This document shows positions 1 through 8,201 of a stretch of DNA of 28,774 bases, piece after piece. Source of the DNA: an uncultured Duganella sp. GTDB lineage: Bacteria > Pseudomonadota > Gammaproteobacteria > Burkholderiales > Burkholderiaceae. The notes under the pieces are model-generated. The model saw only the letters and a program-made list of their open reading frames with translations, was not told the origin of the DNA and did not search any database. Both the position numbers and the translations under genes were made by a program. Positions within the stretch are counted from its first letter, which is position 1. The number at the start of each line of letters is the position of its first letter. Where the stretch lies: NCBI GenBank assembly GCA_946482635.1, contig CAMLSG010000050.1, positions 1-28,774 of the forward strand, written 5' to 3'.

Positions 1-1
1 C

Positions 2-451
2 CACCGCGACGACATCCTCGAGACCTTCTTCCTGAACATGTTCTTCGGCGGGAAGATCAAGGGCATGCCGGCCAAGCTGGTATCGGACGACGGCAAGCAC
101 ATGGTGATCCGTCCACTGGCCTACGTGAAGGAAGAAGACACCGAACGCTATGCCGCGGTGAAGAACTTCCCGATCATTCCATGCGACCTGTGCGGCTCGC
201 AGGAAAACCTGCAGCGCAAGCAGATCAAGGCCATGCTGCGCGACTGGGAGAAAAAGAATCCGGGCCGCGTGGAGAACACCTTCTCCGCCCTGTCCACCGT
301 GGTTCCTTCGCACCTGATGGACCGCGAGCTGTTCGGCTTCAAGGACCTCAAGACCGACGGCATCGCCAACCCGCTGGGCGATATCGCTTTCGACGAAGAG
401 CCTTGCTCCACGCCTGCGCCTTCGACCATCCCTCTCGTTAATTTGCAATAA
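2..451 (+). CDS. ttcA: tRNA 2-thiocytidine biosynthesis protein TtcA (3' part)
   Basis: This is the C-terminal 149 residues of TtcA; the start lies upstream of the window. The family thiolates cytidine 32 of certain tRNAs in the cytoplasm, using ATP and an Fe-S cluster bound by conserved cysteines. What is visible is the block [18 protein letters not shown], then [18 protein letters not shown] and the [14 protein letters not shown] segment, which carries the third conserved cysteine and is characteristic of TtcA. The P-loop (SGGKDS) and the CxxC pair must lie outside the window. The tail after [13 protein letters not shown] is short and variable, as is usual. The gene ends 55 bases before the next plus-strand gene, with a hairpin between them. 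Recognition is confident. Confidence 0.96.
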   Translation, partial: HRDDILETFFLNMFFGGKIKGMPAKLVSDDGKHMVIRPLAYVKEEDTERYAAVKNFPIIPCDLCGSQENLQRKQIKAMLRDWEKKNPGRVENTFSALSTVVPSHLMDRELFGFKDLKTDGIANPLGDIAFDEEPCSTPAPSTIPLVNLQ

Positions 452-473
452 AAACAACTCGCCGGGTAGAATT

Positions 474-500
474 GGTCCCTTCTTTTTCATCGAAGGGACC
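474..500 (+). terminator. Hairpin between ttcA and the metallopeptidase gene; overlaps the latter's ribosome-binding site
   Basis: A perfect 9-bp inverted repeat, GGTCCCTTC (474-482) and GAAGGGACC (492-500), with a 9-base loop. It lies 22 bases after the ttcA stop. It is followed only by TTCCCG, so it is a weak candidate for an intrinsic terminator. The right arm contains AAGGGA (493-498), the best Shine-Dalgarno sequence for the ATG at 507, so the folded RNA would hide that site. Which of the two roles applies cannot be told from sequence alone. Confidence 0.5.
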
Positions 501-506
501 TTCCCG

Positions 507-1688
507 ATGCATCGCTTCCTCGGCCTGTGTGCCGCTTTCCTGATGTTGTGTGCTGCGCCGTTCCTTCATGCCGAGGAGCAGCCCAAGCTCTCCGTGGCGG
601 TGGACGTGCGCCATGTGGCGAAAGACTTGTGGCGCGTCGATTACCGGTTTGCGCAAGCCGTGACGGCGGTGAAGCTGCCTTCCATCGGCAAGTTCCGGCA
701 GCAGGAGTGGAAGGTGCTCACGCCCGGCATGGACATGAAATCCGGCGCGGACTTCGATGTCATTGCGTCGAAAGGCAGGCCGTTCAAGGCAGCCAGCGTG
801 GAGATCAGGACGTTCGACGGCTGGTCGCCCAAGGAGTATGTTTCATTCAACCGCTTTGGCGATGGCGGGAGGACGGTCTACCTCGGCCACCTGCAAGGCG
901 ACGTCGTGCAGGGCAAAAAGACGCTCGCGATGAGCACCGATTTCAAGCTGATTGGCCTGGCGCAGGAGAATGTGGTCGCTCCGCCGGCTAACCGCCTGGA
1001 GCCGGGCGGGACGCGTGGCTATGCCTACTTCGGCCCGGCGCAGGCTGTCCCTGCCGGCGCTGCGAAAGTCCTGATCGATCCACAAACGCCTCAATGGCTG
1101 CGCGAGACGATACTCGATACCGGTGCAAAGGTCTCCGCTTATTACGAGAGGGCCTACCAGCGGCAGTTGAAGGACGAACTGGTGATCATGATTTCGGTTG
1201 CCAATTTCGAGTCGTCGGGCTTTTCGATCAAGGGGGGCGCCATCATGGGCCAGGGACAGGTTTCCTACCGGCTGGAAGGCAAGCTGCTGAATACCGACCG
1301 TCCGATGTTGCGCGAATATGTGAGTCGCAACGTCGCACACGAGATGGCGCACATATGGCAACTGGCGGTCGCCCAAGGCGGTATCGGTGACCAGGATGCA
1401 TGGATCCACGAGGGCGGTGCGGAAGCCATGGCCATCGACGCCTTGCTCCAGACGGGCATGTGGAGTGAAGAATCGGCGAAGTCCTATCGCGCGAAGCAGG
1501 CCGCCACCTGCGAGAAGCTTGGCGGCGCTGTCGATTCCTACGACGGTATTTATGCCTGCGGCCTGGTGCGCTTCGATGCGCTGGGCGTCGGAATCGTCCC
1601 GCTTTGGCGCTCCATGATGCTGGCGACAGAAGTGAAGGGCGATCCCTATTCCCAGCAGATGATCGACACTATCGTTTCGGCGAAGTAG
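507..1688 (+). CDS. Secreted HExxH (gluzincin-like) metallopeptidase, family uncertain
   Basis: A 393-residue protein with a clear signal peptide (MHRFLGLCAAFLMLCAAPFLHA, cut near residue 22), so it is probably periplasmic or secreted. Residues 278-282 read HEMAH, a zinc-binding HExxH motif. WIHEGGAE follows at residues 299-306, and its E302 sits where M1/M61 peptidases have WxNEG with the third zinc ligand. The spacing is 19 residues, where M1 enzymes have 18. The N-terminal half (about 25-180) looks like a beta domain with no catalytic motif, as in M61-like proteins. Two cysteines (in TCEK and YACGL) could form a disulfide. The start at 507 is supported by AAGGGA upstream. The 3' end overlaps the convergent GH92 gene by 20 bases. 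I am confident of a zinc peptidase fold, but not of substrate or family. Confidence 0.8.
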   Translation: MHRFLGLCAAFLMLCAAPFLHAEEQPKLSVAVDVRHVAKDLWRVDYRFAQAVTAVKLPSIGKFRQQEWKVLTPGMDMKSGADFDVIASKGRPFKAASVEIRTFDGWSPKEYVSFNRFGDGGRTVYLGHLQGDVVQGKKTLAMSTDFKLIGLAQENVVAPPANRLEPGGTRGYAYFGPAQAVPAGAAKVLIDPQTPQWLRETILDTGAKVSAYYERAYQRQLKDELVIMISVANFESSGFSIKGGAIMGQGQVSYRLEGKLLNTDRPMLREYVSRNVAHEMAHIWQLAVAQGGIGDQDAWIHEGGAEAMAIDALLQTGMWSEESAKSYRAKQAATCEKLGGAVDSYDGIYACGLVRFDALGVGIVPLWRSMMLATEVKGDPYSQQMIDTIVSAK

Positions 1689-3984
1689 CCGCCGTTTCAG
1701 CACGCGAGAAGGAATACGGCGCGTCGGCGGGTGCGGTGCCGCGCTGCTGGTTCGGTTGCGCCGACATCTCCACGTCGAAGGTGGCGCCCCGCAGCATTTC
1801 ACCGTGTTCCAGCCAGTTGCGCTGCAGCGCGCGGCCATTCAGTTTGGCGGAGCGGATGTAGCGCTTTTCGGCGCCATTGCCCGGTGCGTTGATGCGAATC
1901 TGCTTGCCGTTTTCGAGATGCACGGTGGCGTGCCGGAACAGCGGTGCTCCCACCACGTATTGGCCAACTGCCGGCGTCACGGGATAGAAGCCCAGCGCAG
2001 AGAACACATACCAGGCCGACGTTTGGCCATTATCTTCGTCGCCGCAGTAGCCGTCCGGCGTCGGCTTGTACATGCGGTTCAACGTTTCGCGGATCCAGTA
2101 CTGCGACTTCCACGGCGCGCCCGCATAGTTGTACAGGTAGAGCATGTGCTGGATCGGCTGGTTGCCATGCGCATACTGCCCCATGTTCGCCACCTGCATT
2201 TCGCGGATCTCATGGATCACCGAGCCGTAATAGCTTTCGTCGAACACGGGCGGCATGCTCATCACGGTATCCAGCTTGTCGACGAAAGCGGCGCGCCCGC
2301 CCATCAGGTTCACCAGCCCGTCGATGTCGTGGAAGACCGACCAGGTGTAATGCCAGCTATTCCCTTCGGTGAAGGCATCGCCCCATTTGACCGGGTTGAA
2401 TGGCGACTGGAAGCTACCATCCTTGTTACGGCCGCGCATCAGGCCCGTCTCCGGATCGAACAGCTTCTTGTAATTCATGGCGCGCCGGGCGTAGATGCCG
2501 ATTTCCGACTCCGGCTTGCCGAGCGCCTTGCCCAGTTGGTAGATCGCGAAATCGTCGTAGGCATATTCCAGCGTGCGTGCGGCGTTCTCGTTGATCTTGA
2601 CGTCGTACGGAACGTAGCCAAGCTCGTTGTAGTACTTCACGCCGGCGCGGCCCACGGCGCTAACCGGCCCTTCGTTGTCGGCGCCGTGCTTGAGCGCTTG
2701 CCACAAGGTTTCGATGTCGGGGCTGCGGCTGCCCTTGATCCAGGCATCCGCCACTACAGAGGCGGAGTTGTTGCCGACCATGATGTCGGCATAGCCTGGG
2801 CTTGACCACTCCGGCAGCCAGCCACCTTCGCGGTAGGCGTTGGCCAGGCCGGCCTGCATTTCGCGGTTGATCGATGGGTAGACCAGGTTCAGGAATGGAT
2901 ACAAGGCGCGGAAAGTATCCCAGAACCCGGTACCGGCGAACAGGTAGCCGGGCAGCACCTTGCCGTTGTAGGGGCTCCAGTGCACCGGCTGGCCGGCAGC
3001 ATCGATTTCATACATCTTGTTCGGGAACTGCACCATGCGGTACAGGCTTGAATAGAAGGTGCGCATCTGGTCGATGCTGCCGCCCTCCACTTCCACCTTC
3101 GACAGCACGCGGTTCCAGGCAGCCTTGGCGCGGGCGCGCGTGGTGTCGAAATCGTCGTTCGCCAGTTCGCGCTGCAAATTCAACTCGGCCTGCTCGGGGC
3201 TGATGAAGGAAGATGCGACCTTCATGTGCACCTGCTCGCCGCGTTTGGTCCTGAAGCCCACAATGGCGCCGCTATGCTGGCTTTCCATTTCTAGCGCGCC
3301 TTCCACCAGCTCCTTGCCGCGCCACACGTCGGTGGAGACAAAGGGCTTGTCGAACACCATCACGAAATAGAGGCGGAAATTGGATGGCAGCGGGCCGCGC
3401 GCATAACGCGTGCTGTAGCCAATCACCTTGCGCTGATCGGGAAGAATCTTGACGTAGGAGCCTTTATCGAAGGCGTCCACCACCACATAGCTCTTGTCGG
3501 ATTCCGGGAAGGTGAAGCGGAACTGGGCAGCGCGTTCCGTTGGCGTGAGTTCTGCGGTGACGTTGGCGTCCGCCAGGTAGACACTGTAATAGTACGGTTT
3601 GGACGTTTCTGCCTTGTGCGAAAACGCGCTGGCGCGCTCGTCTTCCATGAAGCGCTTGGCCCCGACCACCGGCATGACGGAGAACTGGCCGTAGTCGTTC
3701 ATCCATGGCGATGGCTGGTGCGTCTGTTTCAGGCCCCGCAGCTTGTCGGCCTCGTACTGGTATGTCCAGCCGTTGCCCATCTTGCCGGTTTGCGGAGTCC
3801 AGAGGTTCATGCCCCACGGGACGGCGATGGCGGGATAGGTATTCCCGTTCGACATTTCCGGCTTGCTGGAAGTGCCCATCAACGGATTGACCCACTCGAC
3901 CGGGTCGCTGATCTTGCCGACGAATTGTGCCGCTGCAGGAGCCGTCGCGCATGCGAGGGCCAGGGTCAATGCGAATGTCTTCAT
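1669..3984 (-). CDS. GH92 family alpha-mannosidase, first copy (downstream gene of the pair)
   Basis: A 771-residue exported protein with a signal peptide (MKTFALTLALACATAPAAAQ). It starts with the GH92 opening signature VEWVNPLMGTSS, followed by NGNTYPAIAVPWGMNLWTPQ. The family hallmark GDEDNGQTSAWYVFSALGF is at about residues 648-666. GH92 enzymes are calcium-dependent, inverting exo-alpha-mannosidases acting mostly on alpha-1,2-linked mannose of N-glycans or yeast mannan. The usual active-site loop has GNxDxGxMSAW; here N is replaced by D and M by T, so linkage specificity may differ from the neighbour. The length is normal for the family. The ATG overlaps the stop of the upstream GH92 gene by four bases (ATGA), which indicates translational coupling. 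The C-terminus overlaps the convergent metallopeptidase gene by 20 bases. Confidence 0.95.
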   Translation of the reverse strand: MKTFALTLALACATAPAAAQFVGKISDPVEWVNPLMGTSSKPEMSNGNTYPAIAVPWGMNLWTPQTGKMGNGWTYQYEADKLRGLKQTHQPSPWMNDYGQFSVMPVVGAKRFMEDERASAFSHKAETSKPYYYSVYLADANVTAELTPTERAAQFRFTFPESDKSYVVVDAFDKGSYVKILPDQRKVIGYSTRYARGPLPSNFRLYFVMVFDKPFVSTDVWRGKELVEGALEMESQHSGAIVGFRTKRGEQVHMKVASSFISPEQAELNLQRELANDDFDTTRARAKAAWNRVLSKVEVEGGSIDQMRTFYSSLYRMVQFPNKMYEIDAAGQPVHWSPYNGKVLPGYLFAGTGFWDTFRALYPFLNLVYPSINREMQAGLANAYREGGWLPEWSSPGYADIMVGNNSASVVADAWIKGSRSPDIETLWQALKHGADNEGPVSAVGRAGVKYYNELGYVPYDVKINENAARTLEYAYDDFAIYQLGKALGKPESEIGIYARRAMNYKKLFDPETGLMRGRNKDGSFQSPFNPVKWGDAFTEGNSWHYTWSVFHDIDGLVNLMGGRAAFVDKLDTVMSMPPVFDESYYGSVIHEIREMQVANMGQYAHGNQPIQHMLYLYNYAGAPWKSQYWIRETLNRMYKPTPDGYCGDEDNGQTSAWYVFSALGFYPVTPAVGQYVVGAPLFRHATVHLENGKQIRINAPGNGAEKRYIRSAKLNGRALQRNWLEHGEMLRGATFDVEMSAQPNQQRGTAPADAPYSFSRAETAATSPKR

Positions 3985-6308
3985 TGCAGGTATCCAGTCT
4001 GGCTGTATGGGCGGGCGCTGCGTTCGCGGCCCCAGTCTTTGTTCGGCTCCGCCTGCATGCGGAATACGAGCTCGCCGCCGGCAGTGATGTCCTCATGGCG
4101 CAGGAAGGTGCGCGCCAGCGGCCTGCCGTTCAGGGTCACGCTGCCGACGTAGGCGTTGGCAGCGCCCAGGCCCTCGGCACGGATCGTGAAGCGCTTCCCG
4201 TTCGGCAGGTTCAGTACTGCTTTGTCCACGAACGGACGGCCGATCACGTATTCATTGCTGCCCGGCGCCACCGGGTAGAAGCCCAGCGCAGTGAACGTCA
4301 GCCAGGCCGACATCTGCCCCAGGTCGTCATTGCCGGCCAGGCCGTCCGGCTTGTTGTGGTACTGGCTGGCGACGATCTGCGTCAACCGCGCCTGGGCCTT
4401 CCAGGGAGCGCCCGCGAAGTTGTACAGGTAGGCCACGTGGTGCGACGGCTCGTTGCCGTGCGCGTAGTGCCCGATCAGGCCGGAAATGTCTTCCATATGG
4501 GCGTAGACGTTGTCGTCGACCTTGGCGTCGAACACCTGGTCAATCTTCGACTGCAGCCCGGCGTCGCCGCCCAGCATGCCGACCAGGCCCGCGTTATCGT
4601 GCGGCATATACCAGGAGTATTGCCAGGCGCTGCCCTCGGTGTAATCGCTGCCGAAGTTCGATTGCACCGGATTGAATGGCTCGCGGAATTCGCCGGTCGA
4701 CTTGCGGGCGCGGACAAAGCCTGTTTTGGTGTCGAACACATTGCGGTAGTTCTGCGCACGCTGGTAGAAGCGCGCAGCCACGTCCTTCTTGCCCATCTTC
4801 TCGGCCATGCGCGCGATGGTCCAGTCGTCGAAAGCGTATTCGACCGTTTTGGAGGCAGCTTCCGGTTCCAGGTCGATCGGCACATAACCCAGCTTCTTGT
4901 AGTGTTCAAGGCCGCCGTAGGGGCCATAGTCGGCGCTGGCGACCATGGCGGCCAGCGCTTCTTCGGCATTAATGCCCTTGGTGCCCTTCATGTAGGCATC
5001 GGCAATTACCGGCACTGCGTGGTAGCCGATCATGCACCAGGTCTCCAGGCCATGGAAAGCCCATACCGGCAGGATGCCGTGCGGGCTATGCTGGCGCGAC
5101 GCCACCAGGGAGTTCACGAAGTCGGCATTGCGCTGTTCCGGCTGCACCAGCGTGAGCAAGGGATGCAGGGCACGGTAGGTGTCCCACAGCGAGAACGTCG
5201 AGTGGTAGCGGAAGCCTTTGGCCTGGTGCACCTGGTTGTCCGGGCCGCGATACTTGCCGTCGCGGTCCATGAACAAGCCTGGCGCCAGCATGGCGTGATA
5301 CAGGCTCGTATAGACCATGCTGCGCATCTCGGCCGGCGCTTCGATGGCGACGGCGGACAGCGCCTCGTTCCAGGCGGTGCTTGCACGCTGGCGCTCCGCA
5401 TCGAAGTCCCAGCCCGGCATTTCCTCCAGGTTGGCCAAGGCTCCATCTTCGCTGACGCCGGACAGCGCGACCTTCACCAGCAGCGTGCCGTCATCCGGCG
5501 CGCCGAAATCGAGGGCGGCCACCAGCGCCTTGCCTTCCACCTGCACCTTGTCGGCCGGGGTCTTGCCAGGGCCTGCAAAGCCCTTGTATTCAACGCCCTC
5601 CTCGCGGTTGAGCAGGGTGTGGCCGGCGATGGGGCGCGATAGCTTCATGGCGAAGTATACCTGGCGGCCGGGCGCCCAGCCGCGCGTAATGCGCATGCCG
5701 GTAATGGTGGTGCTGTCGCGCAGGCGCAGCGATGACCACAGGTTCTTGCCGGCGTAGTCGTAAATGCTCTGGCGCAGGTCGAGGATCAGCTTCGCCTGCG
5801 CGCCCTTGGCGTAGCGATAGCGGTGCAGGCCTACCCGCTCGCTGGCGGTCAGTTCAACATCGACGTCGTGGTCCTGCAGGCGCACCGCGTAATAGCCTGG
5901 TTCCGCGCGCTCGTCTTCGTGGCGGAAGCGGGAACGGTAGCCGCTGAACGGGCGCTCCGGATAACCCGGTTCGAGCCTGGTGTCGCCGCTGTAGGGCATT
6001 AGCAGGATGTCGCCCAGGTCCGAGTGCCCGCTGCCCGAGAAATGGGTGTGGGAGAAGCCGAGGATGGAATTGTCCTCGTAACGGTAGCCGGCCGCCCATG
6101 GATAGCTTTGGCGGAAATGCCGCACCTGGGTATCCGGGCTCAGTTGCACCATGCCGAAGGGTCGGCTGGCGCCGGGGAAGGTGTGGCCGTCGCCGCCTGT
6201 GCCGATAAACACGTTGACGGCGGCAGCCGGACTGCCCGCCGGCGCCGCTTGGGCAGCAGCGGCCAGCAGTGTTGCAGTAAACAGCGCCACGAAAGGTCGG
6301 ATACCCAT
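3981..6308 (-). CDS. GH92 family alpha-mannosidase, second copy (upstream gene of the pair)
   Basis: A 775-residue exported protein with a signal peptide ending near AAAAQAAPAG. GH92 features are VNVFIGTGGDGHTFPGAS near the N-terminus, the central FSLWDTYRALHPLLTLVQP block, and the catalytic-loop signature GNDDLGQMSAW at about residues 659-669, matching the family consensus GNxDxGxMSAW. It is predicted to remove terminal alpha-mannose residues in the periplasm or outside the cell. The start at 6308 is chosen because AAAGGAG lies 5 bases upstream on the minus strand. It is the first gene of a two-gene unit with the other GH92 paralogue. The two proteins are clearly diverged (for example GNDDLGQMSAW against GDEDNGQTSAW), so this is not a recent duplication. 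Confidence 0.96.
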   Translation of the reverse strand: MGIRPFVALFTATLLAAAAQAAPAGSPAAAVNVFIGTGGDGHTFPGASRPFGMVQLSPDTQVRHFRQSYPWAAGYRYEDNSILGFSHTHFSGSGHSDLGDILLMPYSGDTRLEPGYPERPFSGYRSRFRHEDERAEPGYYAVRLQDHDVDVELTASERVGLHRYRYAKGAQAKLILDLRQSIYDYAGKNLWSSLRLRDSTTITGMRITRGWAPGRQVYFAMKLSRPIAGHTLLNREEGVEYKGFAGPGKTPADKVQVEGKALVAALDFGAPDDGTLLVKVALSGVSEDGALANLEEMPGWDFDAERQRASTAWNEALSAVAIEAPAEMRSMVYTSLYHAMLAPGLFMDRDGKYRGPDNQVHQAKGFRYHSTFSLWDTYRALHPLLTLVQPEQRNADFVNSLVASRQHSPHGILPVWAFHGLETWCMIGYHAVPVIADAYMKGTKGINAEEALAAMVASADYGPYGGLEHYKKLGYVPIDLEPEAASKTVEYAFDDWTIARMAEKMGKKDVAARFYQRAQNYRNVFDTKTGFVRARKSTGEFREPFNPVQSNFGSDYTEGSAWQYSWYMPHDNAGLVGMLGGDAGLQSKIDQVFDAKVDDNVYAHMEDISGLIGHYAHGNEPSHHVAYLYNFAGAPWKAQARLTQIVASQYHNKPDGLAGNDDLGQMSAWLTFTALGFYPVAPGSNEYVIGRPFVDKAVLNLPNGKRFTIRAEGLGAANAYVGSVTLNGRPLARTFLRHEDITAGGELVFRMQAEPNKDWGRERSARPYSQTGYLQ

Positions 6309-6332
6309 GGTGTCTCCTTTTATGATGCTGCT

Positions 6333-6362
6333 TTTATACCTTTACCCGATCTTTCCTCGCAA
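6333..6362 (-). promoter_or_regulatory. Candidate sigma-70 promoter of the GH92 pair
   Basis: On the minus strand, TTGCGA (6362-6357) and TATAAA (6338-6333) are separated by 18 bases, a good match to the sigma-70 consensus. Transcription would start near 6326 and give a leader of under 20 bases carrying AAAGGAG. The 89-base gap to the carboxypeptidase gene suggests the GH92 pair can be expressed apart from the genes upstream. This is predicted by eye only. Confidence 0.45.
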
Positions 6363-6397
6363 TCGAAAGTGACAGAAACGGCGAAGTTTCAGGAAGT

Positions 6398-8152
6398 TTA
6401 GTAAACAAGGCCCGTGCGGTACACCGGATACAGATTGTGGCGCTCGTCCCAGGTGGCGTGGCGGCGGGCGAAGAAGTCCAGGCGGGAACGCGGGTTCTTG
6501 GCGAAGGCCGGGTCGCTTTCCAGCTTGGCCTTGAAGGCTGCGGCCAGCGCAGGATCTGCCGCCATCATCTCGCGCGCCACTTCCTCGGCCACGTATTCCT
6601 CCATGTATTCGCGGCGCTCTGCAAAGATGTTGAAGTAGCCCCAGGCCGCCAGCGAGTCGGCGCCGGCCGGTTCCAGCATCGTCATGACCAGGCGGGATTT
6701 CGGCTGTGCGATCGGCACGAACAGGGCGCCCTTGCCGACTTCTCGCTGCTCGGTTTTCCACTCGCCCTTCCAGCTCGCAAGCTGATGGCCTTCGAAGGAG
6801 CCGGCTGTCAGCCTGGCTTCGTCGGCGCGGAAGGCCTCGACCGGCACCTTGCCCGGCGCCTGCTCCAGGCGCTTGTAGCTGATGCCATGCACTTTCAGCT
6901 TGGCTTCGACCAGCGCAGCCTGCGCTGCAGGCACCAGGTAGCCGCCAGCCGGAGCCTTGGCCACCACGTCCGGCACCACTTCGTCGCGCAGCGGCACGGT
7001 CCATTTTTGCGGTTTGGATTCGTCATACCTGGTCCACACGCCGCCCGAGACGTCCGACGGCGTGCGAGTGTACTCGTAGCCGGGGAAGTCGATCATCTCG
7101 GTACGTTCGGTGGTCTTGTAGCTGAGTGGCATGTCGGCCAGCCTGGTGGCGCGCACATCGGCTTCCGCAGCGGCTTTGGCCCACGCTGCGCCATGCTGCG
7201 CAAACTGCTCCATCAGGGAGATGATGGTGTTGCGGGTGACCTTCACGCGGTGCGGGTAGTCGCGCCACGAATGAGTTTCCACCAGCATGGCGAAGCGGTT
7301 ACGCAGCGGGATGTAGCCGGTTGAGAAGCGCGGCGTGGACATGCTGTCGACGAAGCCCGAATCCGGCTGGTCGGTCTTGTCGAAGGAGATGTAGAAATGG
7401 CGTGGATCGGAACCCTGCTTGCGCAGGTCGGCCATGACGTTGTCGCGCAGCTCCTTGCCCAGCGGGAGCAGCGCCGCATCGCCGCCGTGCACCGGCTCGA
7501 CCTGGATCGATACGTCCGGCTGGAACTTGGCGCCATCGGTCACGTGCAGGTCGATATAAGCCAGCGGGTCCCATTCGTTGACCAGCTTGAGCATGGCCTG
7601 CATTTCAGGTGCGTCGGCCTTCACGTAATCGCGATTGAGGTTGTAGTTCTGGGCGGTGACGCGCCAGCCCATTTCCACCGGGCCGCGCTGGTTGGGACGG
7701 TTGTTCTTGCCGAAGCGCTCGTGGCCATCGACGTTGAAGACGGGGATGAACAGGACCACCTGCTTGTCCAGCGCACCGGCGGCAGCCTTCCCGTCCAGCG
7801 CTTCGCGCAGGGCCCAGAAACCGGCATCCTTGCCGTCGATCTCGCCGGCGTGAATGCCGCCCTGCACCAGCAGTACCGGCAGCTTGCGCTGCCTTGCCGC
7901 AGCAGCGGTCAGGACGCCGCTGCGCGACACGGCCAGCGCCAGCATCGGACGGCCTTCCGGCGTCTCGCCGAACGAAAAGCAGCGCACCGCTTTCGGATAG
8001 GCCTTCTGGTAGCCGGCGCACAGGCGCTGCACTTCGTCATAGCGGCCGGTGGCCTGGTAGCCGGAGCGTTCGGCGACGGTGCTGAGGTCGGGCGCAGCAT
8101 GCGCCAGCGGGAATGCGGCAAACAGGGAAAGCAGTACGGCAGGACGAATCAT
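6398..8152 (-). CDS. Secreted M14 family zinc carboxypeptidase
   Basis: A 584-residue protein with signal peptide MIRPAVLLSLFAAFPLAHA. The M14 zinc ligands are visible: H101 and E104 in GGIHAGEIDG, and H203 in YIDLHVTDG. The catalytic glutamate is probably E292 in LVETHSWRDY. NYNLNRDYVK is the substrate-binding Asn-Arg element of the family. It should cleave peptides from the C-terminal end in the periplasm or outside. The reading frame is open 51 codons further upstream, but that extension lacks a signal peptide and overlaps the previous gene. The ATG at 8152 follows GGAG at a spacing of 7. That GGAG lies in one arm of a perfect 11-bp hairpin. The C-terminal 250 residues are a less conserved accessory region. 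Confidence 0.92.
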   Translation of the reverse strand: MIRPAVLLSLFAAFPLAHAAPDLSTVAERSGYQATGRYDEVQRLCAGYQKAYPKAVRCFSFGETPEGRPMLALAVSRSGVLTAAAARQRKLPVLLVQGGIHAGEIDGKDAGFWALREALDGKAAAGALDKQVVLFIPVFNVDGHERFGKNNRPNQRGPVEMGWRVTAQNYNLNRDYVKADAPEMQAMLKLVNEWDPLAYIDLHVTDGAKFQPDVSIQVEPVHGGDAALLPLGKELRDNVMADLRKQGSDPRHFYISFDKTDQPDSGFVDSMSTPRFSTGYIPLRNRFAMLVETHSWRDYPHRVKVTRNTIISLMEQFAQHGAAWAKAAAEADVRATRLADMPLSYKTTERTEMIDFPGYEYTRTPSDVSGGVWTRYDESKPQKWTVPLRDEVVPDVVAKAPAGGYLVPAAQAALVEAKLKVHGISYKRLEQAPGKVPVEAFRADEARLTAGSFEGHQLASWKGEWKTEQREVGKGALFVPIAQPKSRLVMTMLEPAGADSLAAWGYFNIFAERREYMEEYVAEEVAREMMAADPALAAAFKAKLESDPAFAKNPRSRLDFFARRHATWDERHNLYPVYRTGLVY

Positions 8153-8156
8153 CAAA

Positions 8157-8190
8157 ATGCTCCGGCGGTTGTTGGAAAACGCCGGAGCAT
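8157..8190 (-). promoter_or_regulatory. Perfect 11-bp hairpin holding the carboxypeptidase ribosome-binding site; may also terminate the M48 transcript
   Basis: ATGCTCCGGCG (8157-8167) and CGCCGGAGCAT (8180-8190) form a perfect stem with a 12-base loop. Read on the minus strand, the second arm contains the GGAG that precedes the ATG at 8152, and it is followed by a short T run (8157-8154). The structure begins 12 bases after the M48 stop. It could be an intrinsic terminator with a poor T tract, a translational control element, or both. Confidence 0.6.
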
Positions 8191-8201
8191 TATAGTGCGC
8201 T

